From assembly GCA_910587305.1 (NCBI GenBank), contig CAJUKV010000012.1, forward strand, positions 1-64,000: a DNA stretch of 64,000 nt, in the 5' to 3' direction. The first letter of the stretch is position 1. The number at the start of each line of letters is the position of its first letter. A program made the translations under genes and the position numbers. Of this stretch, positions 7,194 to 15,027 are shown piece after piece. This stretch comes from an uncultured Lachnospiraceae bacterium (GTDB taxonomy: Bacteria; Bacillota; Clostridia; Lachnospirales; Lachnospiraceae). The notes below the pieces were generated by a model. It saw nothing but the letters and a program-made list of their open reading frames with translations, searched no databases and had not been told where the DNA came from.

Positions 7194-8030
7194 TTAAGCT
7201 CTTTTTTTGTAATAATGCTCTGCCCACTGGATACACTGGTATAATCCCATGGCAATCACACATAAAATGATAATGGAAGTTATGACCATGTTTAACTGAA
7301 ATACCTGTGAACCATAAATAATCAAATATCCCAGACCGCGTCTGGCTGCCAGAAATTCTCCAATGATTACCCCTACCAGCGCAAGCCCTATATTGACCTT
7401 CATGTTGCTTAAAATAGTTGGAATGGAGGAAGGCAGCACTACTTTATGAAATGCGTCAAAACGATTTCCCCCTAAAGTTTTTATAAGTTTTAGTTTTTCA
7501 CTGTCCACACTTTTAAATCCGGTATAAAGATTAATGATGGAGCCGAAAATCGCTACGGAAATACCGGCAACGATAATTGTGTTGACGCCTGTGCCAAGCC
7601 AGACGATAAACAGTGGCGCAAGGGCGGATTTCGGCAGACTGTTAAGAACTACAAGAAAGGGCTCCGTGATTTCCGATAATGTTTTGGAATACCATAATAG
7701 CGTAGCAAAGAGGATGGAAACAGCCGTAATCAGAAGAAAGCTTATCAATGTTTCAAGTAAAGTAATTCCCGTATGGGTAAAAAAAGATCCGTCCCGGAGC
7801 ATTTCCGTAAAAAAGGAGAGCACCATGCAGGGACTGCTGAAAAAGAATGTGTCTATTATTTCAAATCTTCCGGCACATTCCCATATGGTCAGGAATGAAA
7901 TGAGGACAAGCAGGCGCAGCATGGCGACGAGATGGTGATGCCTGTGATGTTTTTTAATATAAAGCTGCTGGGCGTTTAAAGGGGATTCTCTAAGCGGAGC
8001 ATGTGAAGCGTTTATAGGTTTTCTATTCAT
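7194..8030 (-). CDS. ABC transporter permease, SsuC/TauC-like
   Basis: This is a 278-residue inner-membrane permease of the binding-protein-dependent type used for sulfonates, taurine, nitrate or pyrimidine precursors. It has about six membrane segments and an EAA-type loop (LKLIKTLGGNRFDAFHKVVLP). A basic, His-rich N-terminus (KKHHRHHHL) precedes the first segment. The ATG at 8030, preceded by AGAGAG, is preferred over the TTG at 8066, which has no ribosome site. The partner ATPase gene lies immediately upstream on the same strand. The substrate is unknown because no solute-binding protein gene is adjacent. Confidence 0.85.
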   Translation of the reverse strand: MNRKPINASHAPLRESPLNAQQLYIKKHHRHHHLVAMLRLLVLISFLTIWECAGRFEIIDTFFFSSPCMVLSFFTEMLRDGSFFTHTGITLLETLISFLLITAVSILFATLLWYSKTLSEITEPFLVVLNSLPKSALAPLFIVWLGTGVNTIIVAGISVAIFGSIINLYTGFKSVDSEKLKLIKTLGGNRFDAFHKVVLPSSIPTILSNMKVNIGLALVGVIIGEFLAARRGLGYLIIYGSQVFQLNMVITSIIILCVIAMGLYQCIQWAEHYYKKRA

Positions 8031-8135
8031 AATCAATCTCTCTACTTTCTTAATTTCCTTTCGCAATATTAGTTATTACAATAAGTTATTTCGCAAAGTG
8101 TGGAAGCATTTGCTTCCATAAGCAGTGGGCCGGGT

Positions 8136-8903
8136 TCAGGTTCCATTATATTCATCTGAAATTTCTTTCCACAATAAGTTAAACAAATCCTGGAATTCGG
8201 GAGCATTTCTTGCGGCTAAGGGTGAAGAATCTTTCAGGGTTAGATGGATAGGAATATCATTTTTAATGCGTGCAGGCCGTTTAGAAAGAACAAGCACCCT
8301 GTCTGACAAGGATATGGCTTCCGAAAGATCATGGGTAATCAGGATAGCAGTTATACCGGAGGCTCTGATAATGGTTCCTATGTCGGCAGATACGCTTAGC
8401 CTGGTCTGATAATCAAGCGCGCTGAAAGGCTCATCTAAAAGAAGAAGCCCCGGTTCCATGACCATAGTGCGGATCAGCGCGGCGCGCTGTTTCATACCTC
8501 CTGATAGCTCGCAGGGTTTTTTGTCTTTAAATTTGGATAAACCATAATCGGCCAATAATTTGTCTGCTAATTTTTCTTTTTCTTTGGTAAGGGTTTTATT
8601 GATTTCAGGACCTAAAAGGATATTTTTCCATATAGTGCGCCATTCCAGAAGATGATCTTGCTGCAGCATATACCCAATATGCCCCTGCTCCTTTTCATTT
8701 AGCAAAACTTCTCCTGATTCCGGCTTAAGCAGCCCTGCGATAATGGATAGCAGTGTGGACTTGCCGCATCCGCTTGGTCCCACAATTGCCAGAAATTCCC
8801 CTCTGTTTACCTGAAACGATATATTTGTCAAAGCTTTTGTCTCGCCATTTAAGTTATGATAAGAGAAACAGATGTTTTTACATTCCAAAACAGACTGGTT
8901 CAT
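8136..8903 (-). CDS. ABC transporter ATPase, SsuB/TauB-like
   Basis: This 255-residue ATPase energises the adjacent permease. Visible motifs are Walker A GPSGCGKST, the Q-loop within GYMLQQDHLLEWRT, the signature LSGGMKQRAALIRT, Walker B LLLLDEPFSALD and the H-switch ITHDLSEA. The 'DHLLEW' Q-loop form is typical of nitrate/sulfonate/taurine and related importers. The permease gene begins about 105 bases downstream. No substrate-binding protein is found on either side, so the importer is either incomplete or uses a component encoded elsewhere. A possible binding protein upstream is excluded, since 8904-9187 has no gene. Confidence 0.9.
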   Translation of the reverse strand: MNQSVLECKNICFSYHNLNGETKALTNISFQVNRGEFLAIVGPSGCGKSTLLSIIAGLLKPESGEVLLNEKEQGHIGYMLQQDHLLEWRTIWKNILLGPEINKTLTKEKEKLADKLLADYGLSKFKDKKPCELSGGMKQRAALIRTMVMEPGLLLLDEPFSALDYQTRLSVSADIGTIIRASGITAILITHDLSEAISLSDRVLVLSKRPARIKNDIPIHLTLKDSSPLAARNAPEFQDLFNLLWKEISDEYNGT

Positions 8904-9125
8904 AGTTCCTCCTTATATCAGTAGCAGCATGATATGCACCGATAGTTGATTCTTATACATATAATTTATGAAGTTTCGACATTTATGTGCAGAATAAGAA
9001 TGCAGTCCGCAGAAAAGTAACCAAAACAGGAATCATGTTCTTAAGGAATGCGCAGCTTATGTGCATTCCCAGGCCGCAAAAACTATCCAAAATTTCTTAT
9101 AAAATATAGAATATGGAAGAAAATA

Positions 9126-9154
9126 TTGAAATGGCGTTTAAAATATGGTAGTAT
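9126..9154 (+). promoter_or_regulatory. Predicted sigma-A promoter of argH
   Basis: TTGAAA (9126-9131), a 17-base spacer and TAGTAT (9149-9154) stand 33 bases before the argH start. I see no clear ARG box next to it. Confidence 0.6.
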
Positions 9155-9187
9155 CAAATTCAGATTTAATAATTGGAGGTACACGCC

Positions 9188-10579
9188 ATGGCTCAGTTAT
9201 GGGGAGGACGCTTTACCAGGGAGACGGATAAGCTGGTATATGAATTTAACGCATCCATTTCTTTTGATAAAAAGTTCTTTGAACAGGATATAGAGGGAAG
9301 CATTGCACATGTAGTAATGATGGAAAAGCAGGGAATACTGACTTGCGAAGAAAAGGACGCCATTGTCAAAGGACTGACAGGTATCCGCAGGGACGTCGAG
9401 GAGGGAAGGCTTTCTATCACGGAAGAATACGAGGACATCCACAGCTTTGTGGAGGCAAATCTGATAGAGAGAATTGGCGATACCGGCAAAAAGCTGCACA
9501 CAGGAAGAAGCCGTAACGATCAGGTGGCTCTTGACATGAAACTTTATGTAAGGGCGGAAGTGGTTCAGGTGGCGGAAAAATTAAAGGATTTGTTGGAAAC
9601 GCTGTTGTCCGTTATGGAAAATAATCTGACAACCTACATGCCGGGATTTACCCATCTTCAAAAAGCGCAGCCCACTACGCTGGCCCATCATATGGGCGCT
9701 TATTTTGAAATGTTCAAAAGAGACGTGCTGCGGCTTAAGGATATTTATAAGAGGATGAATTACTGTCCGTTAGGTTCAGGGGCTTTTGCAGGAACTACTT
9801 ATCCCTTGGACAGATCCTACACTTCGTCGCTTATGGGATTTGAGGGACCTACCTTAAACAGTATGGATTCCGTGGCGGACAGGGATTATGTAATAGAATT
9901 ACTGGCAGCGCTTGCCACCATTATGATGCATCTTAGCCGTTTTTCGGAGGAAATTATTATCTGGAATTCCAATGAGTACCGCTTTGTAGAGATAGACGAC
10001 GGATTTTCCACAGGGAGCAGTATTATGCCCCAGAAAAAGAATCCGGATATTGCGGAGCTGGTACGGGGAAAGACAGGACGGGTTTACGGCGCGCTTATGT
10101 CCATCTTAACGACCATGAAGGGACTTCCTCTTGCCTATAATAAAGATATGCAGGAGGATAAGGAGGTCACATTTGACGCAATTGAAACGGTAGAAAAATG
10201 CCTTGTACTGTTTAACGGCATGCTTTCCACTATAAAATTCAATGAAAAAGTCATGGAAGAAAGCGCTATGAAGGGATTTACCAACGCCACGGACGCAGCG
10301 GATTATCTGGTAAATAAAGGGGTGCCTTTCAGGGACGCCCATGGTATCATAGGGCAGCTTGTACTTTACTGTATAGAGAAAAACTGTTCGATTGACGCTT
10401 TAAGCATAGAAGAACTTAAAAAATTCAGCCCTCTATTTGAGGGAGATGTCTATGATGCCATCAGCCTGAAAACCTGCGTGGAAAAAAGGTTAACAATGGG
10501 GGCTCCAAGCAAAAAGGCTATGGAAGAAACCATCAGGTTAAATAAGGAATTTCTTATGCATATTTGGGTGGAAGTGTGA
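9188..10579 (+). CDS. argH: Argininosuccinate lyase
   Basis: ArgH splits argininosuccinate into arginine and fumarate, the last step of arginine synthesis. The 463 residues carry the fumarase/aspartase superfamily signature GSSIMPQKKNPD (about 276-287), the HTGRSRNDQVALD segment and the TTYPLDR region. The ATG at 9188 is chosen because GGAGG lies at 9175-9179; the upstream in-frame ATG at 9173 precedes that site. Argininosuccinate synthase (argG), often adjacent, is not in the window. A short hairpin with a T run follows at 10614-10631. Confidence 0.96.
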   Translation: MAQLWGGRFTRETDKLVYEFNASISFDKKFFEQDIEGSIAHVVMMEKQGILTCEEKDAIVKGLTGIRRDVEEGRLSITEEYEDIHSFVEANLIERIGDTGKKLHTGRSRNDQVALDMKLYVRAEVVQVAEKLKDLLETLLSVMENNLTTYMPGFTHLQKAQPTTLAHHMGAYFEMFKRDVLRLKDIYKRMNYCPLGSGAFAGTTYPLDRSYTSSLMGFEGPTLNSMDSVADRDYVIELLAALATIMMHLSRFSEEIIIWNSNEYRFVEIDDGFSTGSSIMPQKKNPDIAELVRGKTGRVYGALMSILTTMKGLPLAYNKDMQEDKEVTFDAIETVEKCLVLFNGMLSTIKFNEKVMEESAMKGFTNATDAADYLVNKGVPFRDAHGIIGQLVLYCIEKNCSIDALSIEELKKFSPLFEGDVYDAISLKTCVEKRLTMGAPSKKAMEETIRLNKEFLMHIWVEV

Positions 10580-10613
10580 AGAAGAGATGAAGATCTAAGT
10601 CATTTCCGGGGAA

Positions 10614-10631
10614 TCGCCCGGGGCGACTTTT
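10614..10631 (+). terminator. Short terminator-like hairpin after argH
   Basis: TCGCC (10614-10618) pairs with GGCGA (10622-10626) around a 3-base loop and is followed by CTTTTC. The stem is only 5 bp, so the call is tentative. Confidence 0.4.
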
Positions 10632-10725
10632 CTTAAAGGGATCATATGATAAATCGGAAATGAAAACCGTATTATGTAGGATAAAGCAGGACAGGCAAAA
10701 TTCGCCTTGTGGAATGGAGGAAAAA

Positions 10726-11811
10726 ATGAGCGAAAAATTAAAAGTAGGAATTTTAGGCGGAACAGGTATGGTAGGACAGAGATTTATTTCTCTGCTTGAA
10801 AACCATCCGTGGTTTGAAGTTACCACCATTGCGGCAAGTGAAAGGTCGGCAGGAAAATCTTATAAAGAGGCGGTAGGCGGCAGATGGAAAATGACCACTC
10901 CCATGCCGGATTCGGTAAAGGATCTTGTGGTTATGAATGTGAACGAGGTGGAGAAGGTAGCTTCACAGGTAGATTTTGTGTTCAGCGCGGTTGACATGAC
11001 CAAGGAAGAAATCAAACGGATCGAGGAAGAATATGCAAAGACGGAAACCCCTGTCGTATCCAATAACTCCGCCCACCGCTGGACGCCGGATGTGCCTATG
11101 GTGGTACCGGAGATCAATCCCGAACATATGAAAGTAATTGATTTTCAGAAAAAAAGGCTGGGAACCTCAAAAGGATTCGTTGCGGTAAAGCCCAACTGTT
11201 CCATACAAAGTTATGCGCCGGTCCTTACGGCATGGAAAGCGTTTGAGCCTTACGAGGTGGTGGCAACTACTTACCAGGCAATTTCCGGCGCCGGAAAAAC
11301 TTTTAAGGACTGGCCTGAGATGATTGAAAATATCATTCCCTATATTGGCGGAGAAGAAGAAAAGAGTGAAAAGGAGCCGCTGCGGATTTGGGGGGAAATC
11401 AAGGATGGCGTGATTGTTCCTGCCGTCAGCCCTGTGATCACATGCCAGTGCATCCGGGTTCCCGTATTAAATGGACATACGGCGGCCGTATTTGTAAAAT
11501 TCCGCAAAAATCCTACAAAGGAAGAATTAATTGAAAAGCTTGTTTCCTTTAAGGGCCTTCCCCAGGAGCTGAATCTGCCAAGCGCGCCGAAACAGTTTAT
11601 TAGATATTTAGAAGAAGAGAACAGGCCACAGGTAAAAGAAGATGTAGATTTTGAAAACGGAATGGGAATCAGCGTAGGGCGCCTTCGTGAAGATCATATA
11701 TATGATTGGAAATTCGTGGGGCTTTCCCACAATACCGTCCGTGGCGCCGCAGGCGGAGCCATTCTTTGCGCGGAGCTTTTAAAAGCACAGGGATATATTG
11801 CCCATAAATAG
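10726..11811 (+). CDS. asd: Aspartate-semialdehyde dehydrogenase (archaeal/fungal-type)
   Basis: Asd reduces aspartyl phosphate to aspartate semialdehyde for lysine, threonine, methionine and diaminopimelate synthesis. The N-terminal NADP-binding GGTGMVGQRF and the nucleophile C158 in KPNCSIQ are visible. The 361-residue length and sequence style (e.g. GGRWKMTTPMPDSVKD) fit the type first known from archaea and yeast, not the E. coli type. The start at 10726 follows GGAGG at 10716-10720; the frame is open to 10660 but without a ribosome site. It appears monocistronic. Confidence 0.94.
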   Translation: MSEKLKVGILGGTGMVGQRFISLLENHPWFEVTTIAASERSAGKSYKEAVGGRWKMTTPMPDSVKDLVVMNVNEVEKVASQVDFVFSAVDMTKEEIKRIEEEYAKTETPVVSNNSAHRWTPDVPMVVPEINPEHMKVIDFQKKRLGTSKGFVAVKPNCSIQSYAPVLTAWKAFEPYEVVATTYQAISGAGKTFKDWPEMIENIIPYIGGEEEKSEKEPLRIWGEIKDGVIVPAVSPVITCQCIRVPVLNGHTAAVFVKFRKNPTKEELIEKLVSFKGLPQELNLPSAPKQFIRYLEEENRPQVKEDVDFENGMGISVGRLREDHIYDWKFVGLSHNTVRGAAGGAILCAELLKAQGYIAHK

Positions 11812-11883
11812 TCAGCAGATCCTCAGAAGTCAGGTTTATGAGAGGGAATGATTTAATAGAAGGAAAATAAGGAGCAGACATTT

Positions 11884-13599
11884 ATGGACGATTTACGTTA
11901 TCAGGTTGATCTTTTAGGCGCAATGAATCAAAAACTAACCAATGAAGAAAAAATGTACCGGATGATCTGTGACATGTCAGGCAGTGCATTTCTTTACATT
12001 AATTTTACTGAAAACCAGGTCAGAGTTTTAGGCGATTTTTCTGTCTTTTTCCCTGATGTGGAGGTAAAGGATGTTAAGGACTTAGCGAAGCTGTATACAA
12101 AAGCGGAAGAAAAATATGTGCTTCCCTTCCGGGATTTATTATTTCTGGAAAAGTCCCAAAGAAACACCGATGAAGGCGTGATACGCTTAAAAGATGAAAA
12201 TACCTGGGTAGAATGCACCGTATCCGTTCTGTATGATGAAGGGGGAGAGGCGACGGATAAGATGATTCGCTTCCAGGACATTTCCAAATTGAAAAATCAA
12301 AATGACGACCTGGCTTATATGGCATACTATGATATGCCGACAGGTCTTTATAATAAGAACTATTTTGTCAGACTTTTAACGGATTATATGCACAAGGCAG
12401 AGCAGGATCATACGGTGGTCTCCCTTCTTTGCATCGACATAGGCGATTACAGAAAGCAGAAGAGCGGATTAATACTTTTTGCAGGGGAGGAAGGGACGCA
12501 GCAATTTGGAAAGTTTTTATCTTCTTTTCAGGGAGATAATGTGGTGGTGTCTTATTTTAACACGGATATTTTTTGCATTGCCATTTATGATCCAAGGGGC
12601 AACAGGACAGTAGAAAATATTTGTGGACAGATACAAAAACGGGTGGAAACACCTTTTGAACTTAAGTCAGGGCAAAAGGAGATGCTCTCTGTCGGCATAG
12701 GGATTGCCGAGTATCCGGAGGCTGCCGGGACGGCGCTTGAACTGATTAATTGCGCGGAAATTGTCATGGAACAGGCAAGGAGGGGCGGCCGCAATACCGT
12801 CCGGTATTTTGATGCCGTTATTTTAGACGAGCTTGCAAAGAATTCCCGTATGGAAAATGAGTTAAAGGAAGCTCTCTCCAATCTCAGCTTTTATTTGAAT
12901 TTTCAGCCGCAGTATGATGCGAAGGAGGAGAAGCTAAGGGGGATTGAAGCGCTGGTCAGATGGCAGAGGCCGGATGGAAGGAAGGTAAGCCCAATGGATT
13001 TTATTCCAATTGCGGAAAAAAACGGTTCTATGATATCAATTGACAGTTGGGTAGTGGAGGAAAGCATCAGGACCTTTGCCATATGGAAAAAGAAATTTGA
13101 TTTGGATATTCTTCTTTCGCTTAATATTTCCGCAAGTCAGTACAGGGAGGATGGGTTTACGGACAGACTTCTTGGAATGCTCAAAAAATATGGGGTGAAA
13201 CCGGAAGAATTGGAGTTAGAAATCACGGAAGGGATACTGCTTGAGGATTTTCGGGCAGCTACGGAAAAAATGTGCGTGCTAAAGGACTATGGGATCCGGA
13301 TTGCATTGGATGATTTTGGAACCGGTTACTCTTCCCTTGCTTATTTAAAAGGGCTTCCCGTGAATACTCTGAAAATAGATAAGGATCTGATTGGCAGCGT
13401 TATCTCGGATCAGAATACGGGTATTATCATAGAATCCGTGATTGCCATGGCAAAAAAATTAGGGCTTGAAACCATAGCGGAAGGGGTGGAGACGAAGGAG
13501 CAGTTAAACCGCCTTAATGAGCTTGGCTGCGATTATATACAGGGATATCTGCTGGGCAGGCCAATGCGGAAGGAAGATATGGAGCAGATGCTTAAGTGA
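11884..13599 (+). CDS. PAS - degenerate GGDEF - EAL protein, probable c-di-GMP phosphodiesterase
   Basis: This 571-residue cytoplasmic signalling protein has an N-terminal PAS-like sensor (about 20-140), a GGDEF-fold domain (about 150-310) and a C-terminal EAL domain (about 325-571). In the GGDEF domain the active-site loop reads FNTDIFCIAI instead of GGDEF, so cyclase activity is not expected. The EAL domain keeps EALVRW, SLNISASQ, ELEITEG, LDDFGTGYSS, LKIDKDL, EGVE and QGYLLGRP, which are the metal and catalytic residues. It therefore probably hydrolyses c-di-GMP, with the dead GGDEF domain possibly sensing GTP. No transmembrane segment is seen. It is relevant to motility or surface behaviour, given the flagellin gene in the window. 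Confidence 0.9.
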   Translation: MDDLRYQVDLLGAMNQKLTNEEKMYRMICDMSGSAFLYINFTENQVRVLGDFSVFFPDVEVKDVKDLAKLYTKAEEKYVLPFRDLLFLEKSQRNTDEGVIRLKDENTWVECTVSVLYDEGGEATDKMIRFQDISKLKNQNDDLAYMAYYDMPTGLYNKNYFVRLLTDYMHKAEQDHTVVSLLCIDIGDYRKQKSGLILFAGEEGTQQFGKFLSSFQGDNVVVSYFNTDIFCIAIYDPRGNRTVENICGQIQKRVETPFELKSGQKEMLSVGIGIAEYPEAAGTALELINCAEIVMEQARRGGRNTVRYFDAVILDELAKNSRMENELKEALSNLSFYLNFQPQYDAKEEKLRGIEALVRWQRPDGRKVSPMDFIPIAEKNGSMISIDSWVVEESIRTFAIWKKKFDLDILLSLNISASQYREDGFTDRLLGMLKKYGVKPEELELEITEGILLEDFRAATEKMCVLKDYGIRIALDDFGTGYSSLAYLKGLPVNTLKIDKDLIGSVISDQNTGIIIESVIAMAKKLGLETIAEGVETKEQLNRLNELGCDYIQGYLLGRPMRKEDMEQMLK

Positions 13600-13608
13600 T
13601 TTGCGCTG

Positions 13609-13665
13609 TTTGTGCTTAAACGCCCAAATTTGCGGGTTACTGGCAGGAATGGGGGTATAAAAATG
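13609..13665 (+). promoter_or_regulatory. Leader element L1 before the DUF234 ATPase gene
   Basis: The sequence TGCTTAAACGCCCAAATTTG, GGGTTACTGGCAGGAATGGGGG, then ATG, is a copy of the leader seen at 24464, 41404, 45999, 46771, 60293 and 62272. A short TTTG/CAAA stem (13609-13612, 13625-13628) encloses TGCTTAAACGCC. The loop-to-SD pairing is weak in this copy (TGC with GCA). The GGGGG at its end is the Shine-Dalgarno of the next gene. Confidence 0.55.
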
Positions 13666-15027
13666 ATTTTAGGGCGTGCTTTGGAGTTAAAATATTTAAA
13701 TTCTTATTATGGCCGTGAGGGGAGCCAGATTTTGGTGGTTTATGGATGCAGAAATGTGGGAAAAACAGCTCTGCTTCGCCAGTTCATCCAGGGTAAACCC
13801 GGCTATTATTACAGGGCAAGGTCCGCCTCCGAGAGAGAACAGCGTTACCAGTGGGGACGGGAGCTGGAAAAGGAAAAGATAAAGGTATCCAGATATCCCT
13901 CCTATACGGAAATTTTCGACGCCATTTTACAGGAAAAAAGCGATAAAAAAATAATTATTGTGGATGAGTTTCAGAATATTATCAAGGCAAACGAGACGTT
14001 TATCAAGGACATTAACTATTTCCTTCATGATATAAAGCCGGACGTACAATGCATGTTCATTCTTTGCAGCTCGTCTGCCAGCTGGGTGGAAAATACCATG
14101 ACCGAAAAGATTGGCGATGCCGCCTACTCTATTTCAGGACTTTTAAAGGTCAGGGAGCTTGGCTTTGAGGTTATGATGGAGTATTTTCCGGGCTTTTCCA
14201 TGAAGCAGGGGATTGAAGCTTACGCTGTTTTGGGCGGCCTGCCGGGGCTTTGGAAACAGTTTGATGATAAAATAGGTATAAAAGAAAATATATGCAGATA
14301 TATTTTAAATAAAGACGCCTTTTTGTATGGGGAAGGACAGCGGATGGTGGGGGAAGAGCTTCGCGAAATGGGCGTGTATAATACCATTCTTGCCTCTCTT
14401 GCCGCCGGAAATTTAAAGCTAAATGATTTGTACAGGCATACCGGCTTTTCCAGAGCCAAAATCAGCGTTTATTTAAAAAATTTGATCGAGCTTGAACTGG
14501 TAGAAAAGGTTTTTTCCTATGATACGGAAGGAAAAGTAAATGCCCAGAAAGGAATTTATCGAATTTGCAGTCATTTTGTGCATTTCTACTTTGCTTATCT
14601 TTACCCGAATCTAAGCTGTCTGGAGAGACTTACTCCGGGTGAATTTTATAATAAATTTATCGAATTTGATTTTAAGAATTATGTGGCGGATTATTTTAAG
14701 GTGGTCTGCAGACAGTATATTGAAAAATGGAGTAAATGGGGAAGCCTGCCTGTTACGGTGGACAAGATAGGGGAATGGATAGGAAAGTTTGGAAATATCG
14801 ATGTGGTCGCACAGGATGAAAGCGGAAAAACCATTGTGGGCATTTGCAGCTGGGATAAACCAATTGTGCGTTACGATGATTATGAGTGGCTTCTTTTTTG
14901 CGCCGAAAAGGCGAAGCTGCAGGCAGATTATGTGTACTTGTTTTCCGTTCAGGGCTTTGAGGAAAAGCTGCTTTTGGAGGCCAAAGGAAAACAGAGGCTT
15001 AAACTAATCAGTATGGATGAAATGTGA
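13663..15027 (+). CDS. AAA-family ATPase with DUF234-like C-terminus (degenerate nuclease site)
   Basis: This 454-residue protein has an 'archaeal ATPase' domain with Walker A GCRNVGKTALL and Walker B KKIIIVDEFQNI, then a winged-helix-like part (ARGAKISVYLKNL-type region near residues 265-285), then a DUF234-like C-terminus. In relatives the last domain has a PD-(D/E)xK nuclease core ending E-C-K. Here the aspartate survives in GNIDVVAQDE, but the ECK position reads GICSW, so nuclease activity looks lost. The start at 13663 follows GGGGGT. Its stop overlaps the start of topB (TGATG), implying translational coupling. Relatives are often single mobile-looking genes of unknown role. Confidence 0.75.
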   Translation: MILGRALELKYLNSYYGREGSQILVVYGCRNVGKTALLRQFIQGKPGYYYRARSASEREQRYQWGRELEKEKIKVSRYPSYTEIFDAILQEKSDKKIIIVDEFQNIIKANETFIKDINYFLHDIKPDVQCMFILCSSSASWVENTMTEKIGDAAYSISGLLKVRELGFEVMMEYFPGFSMKQGIEAYAVLGGLPGLWKQFDDKIGIKENICRYILNKDAFLYGEGQRMVGEELREMGVYNTILASLAAGNLKLNDLYRHTGFSRAKISVYLKNLIELELVEKVFSYDTEGKVNAQKGIYRICSHFVHFYFAYLYPNLSCLERLTPGEFYNKFIEFDFKNYVADYFKVVCRQYIEKWSKWGSLPVTVDKIGEWIGKFGNIDVVAQDESGKTIVGICSWDKPIVRYDDYEWLLFCAEKAKLQADYVYLFSVQGFEEKLLLEAKGKQRLKLISMDEM

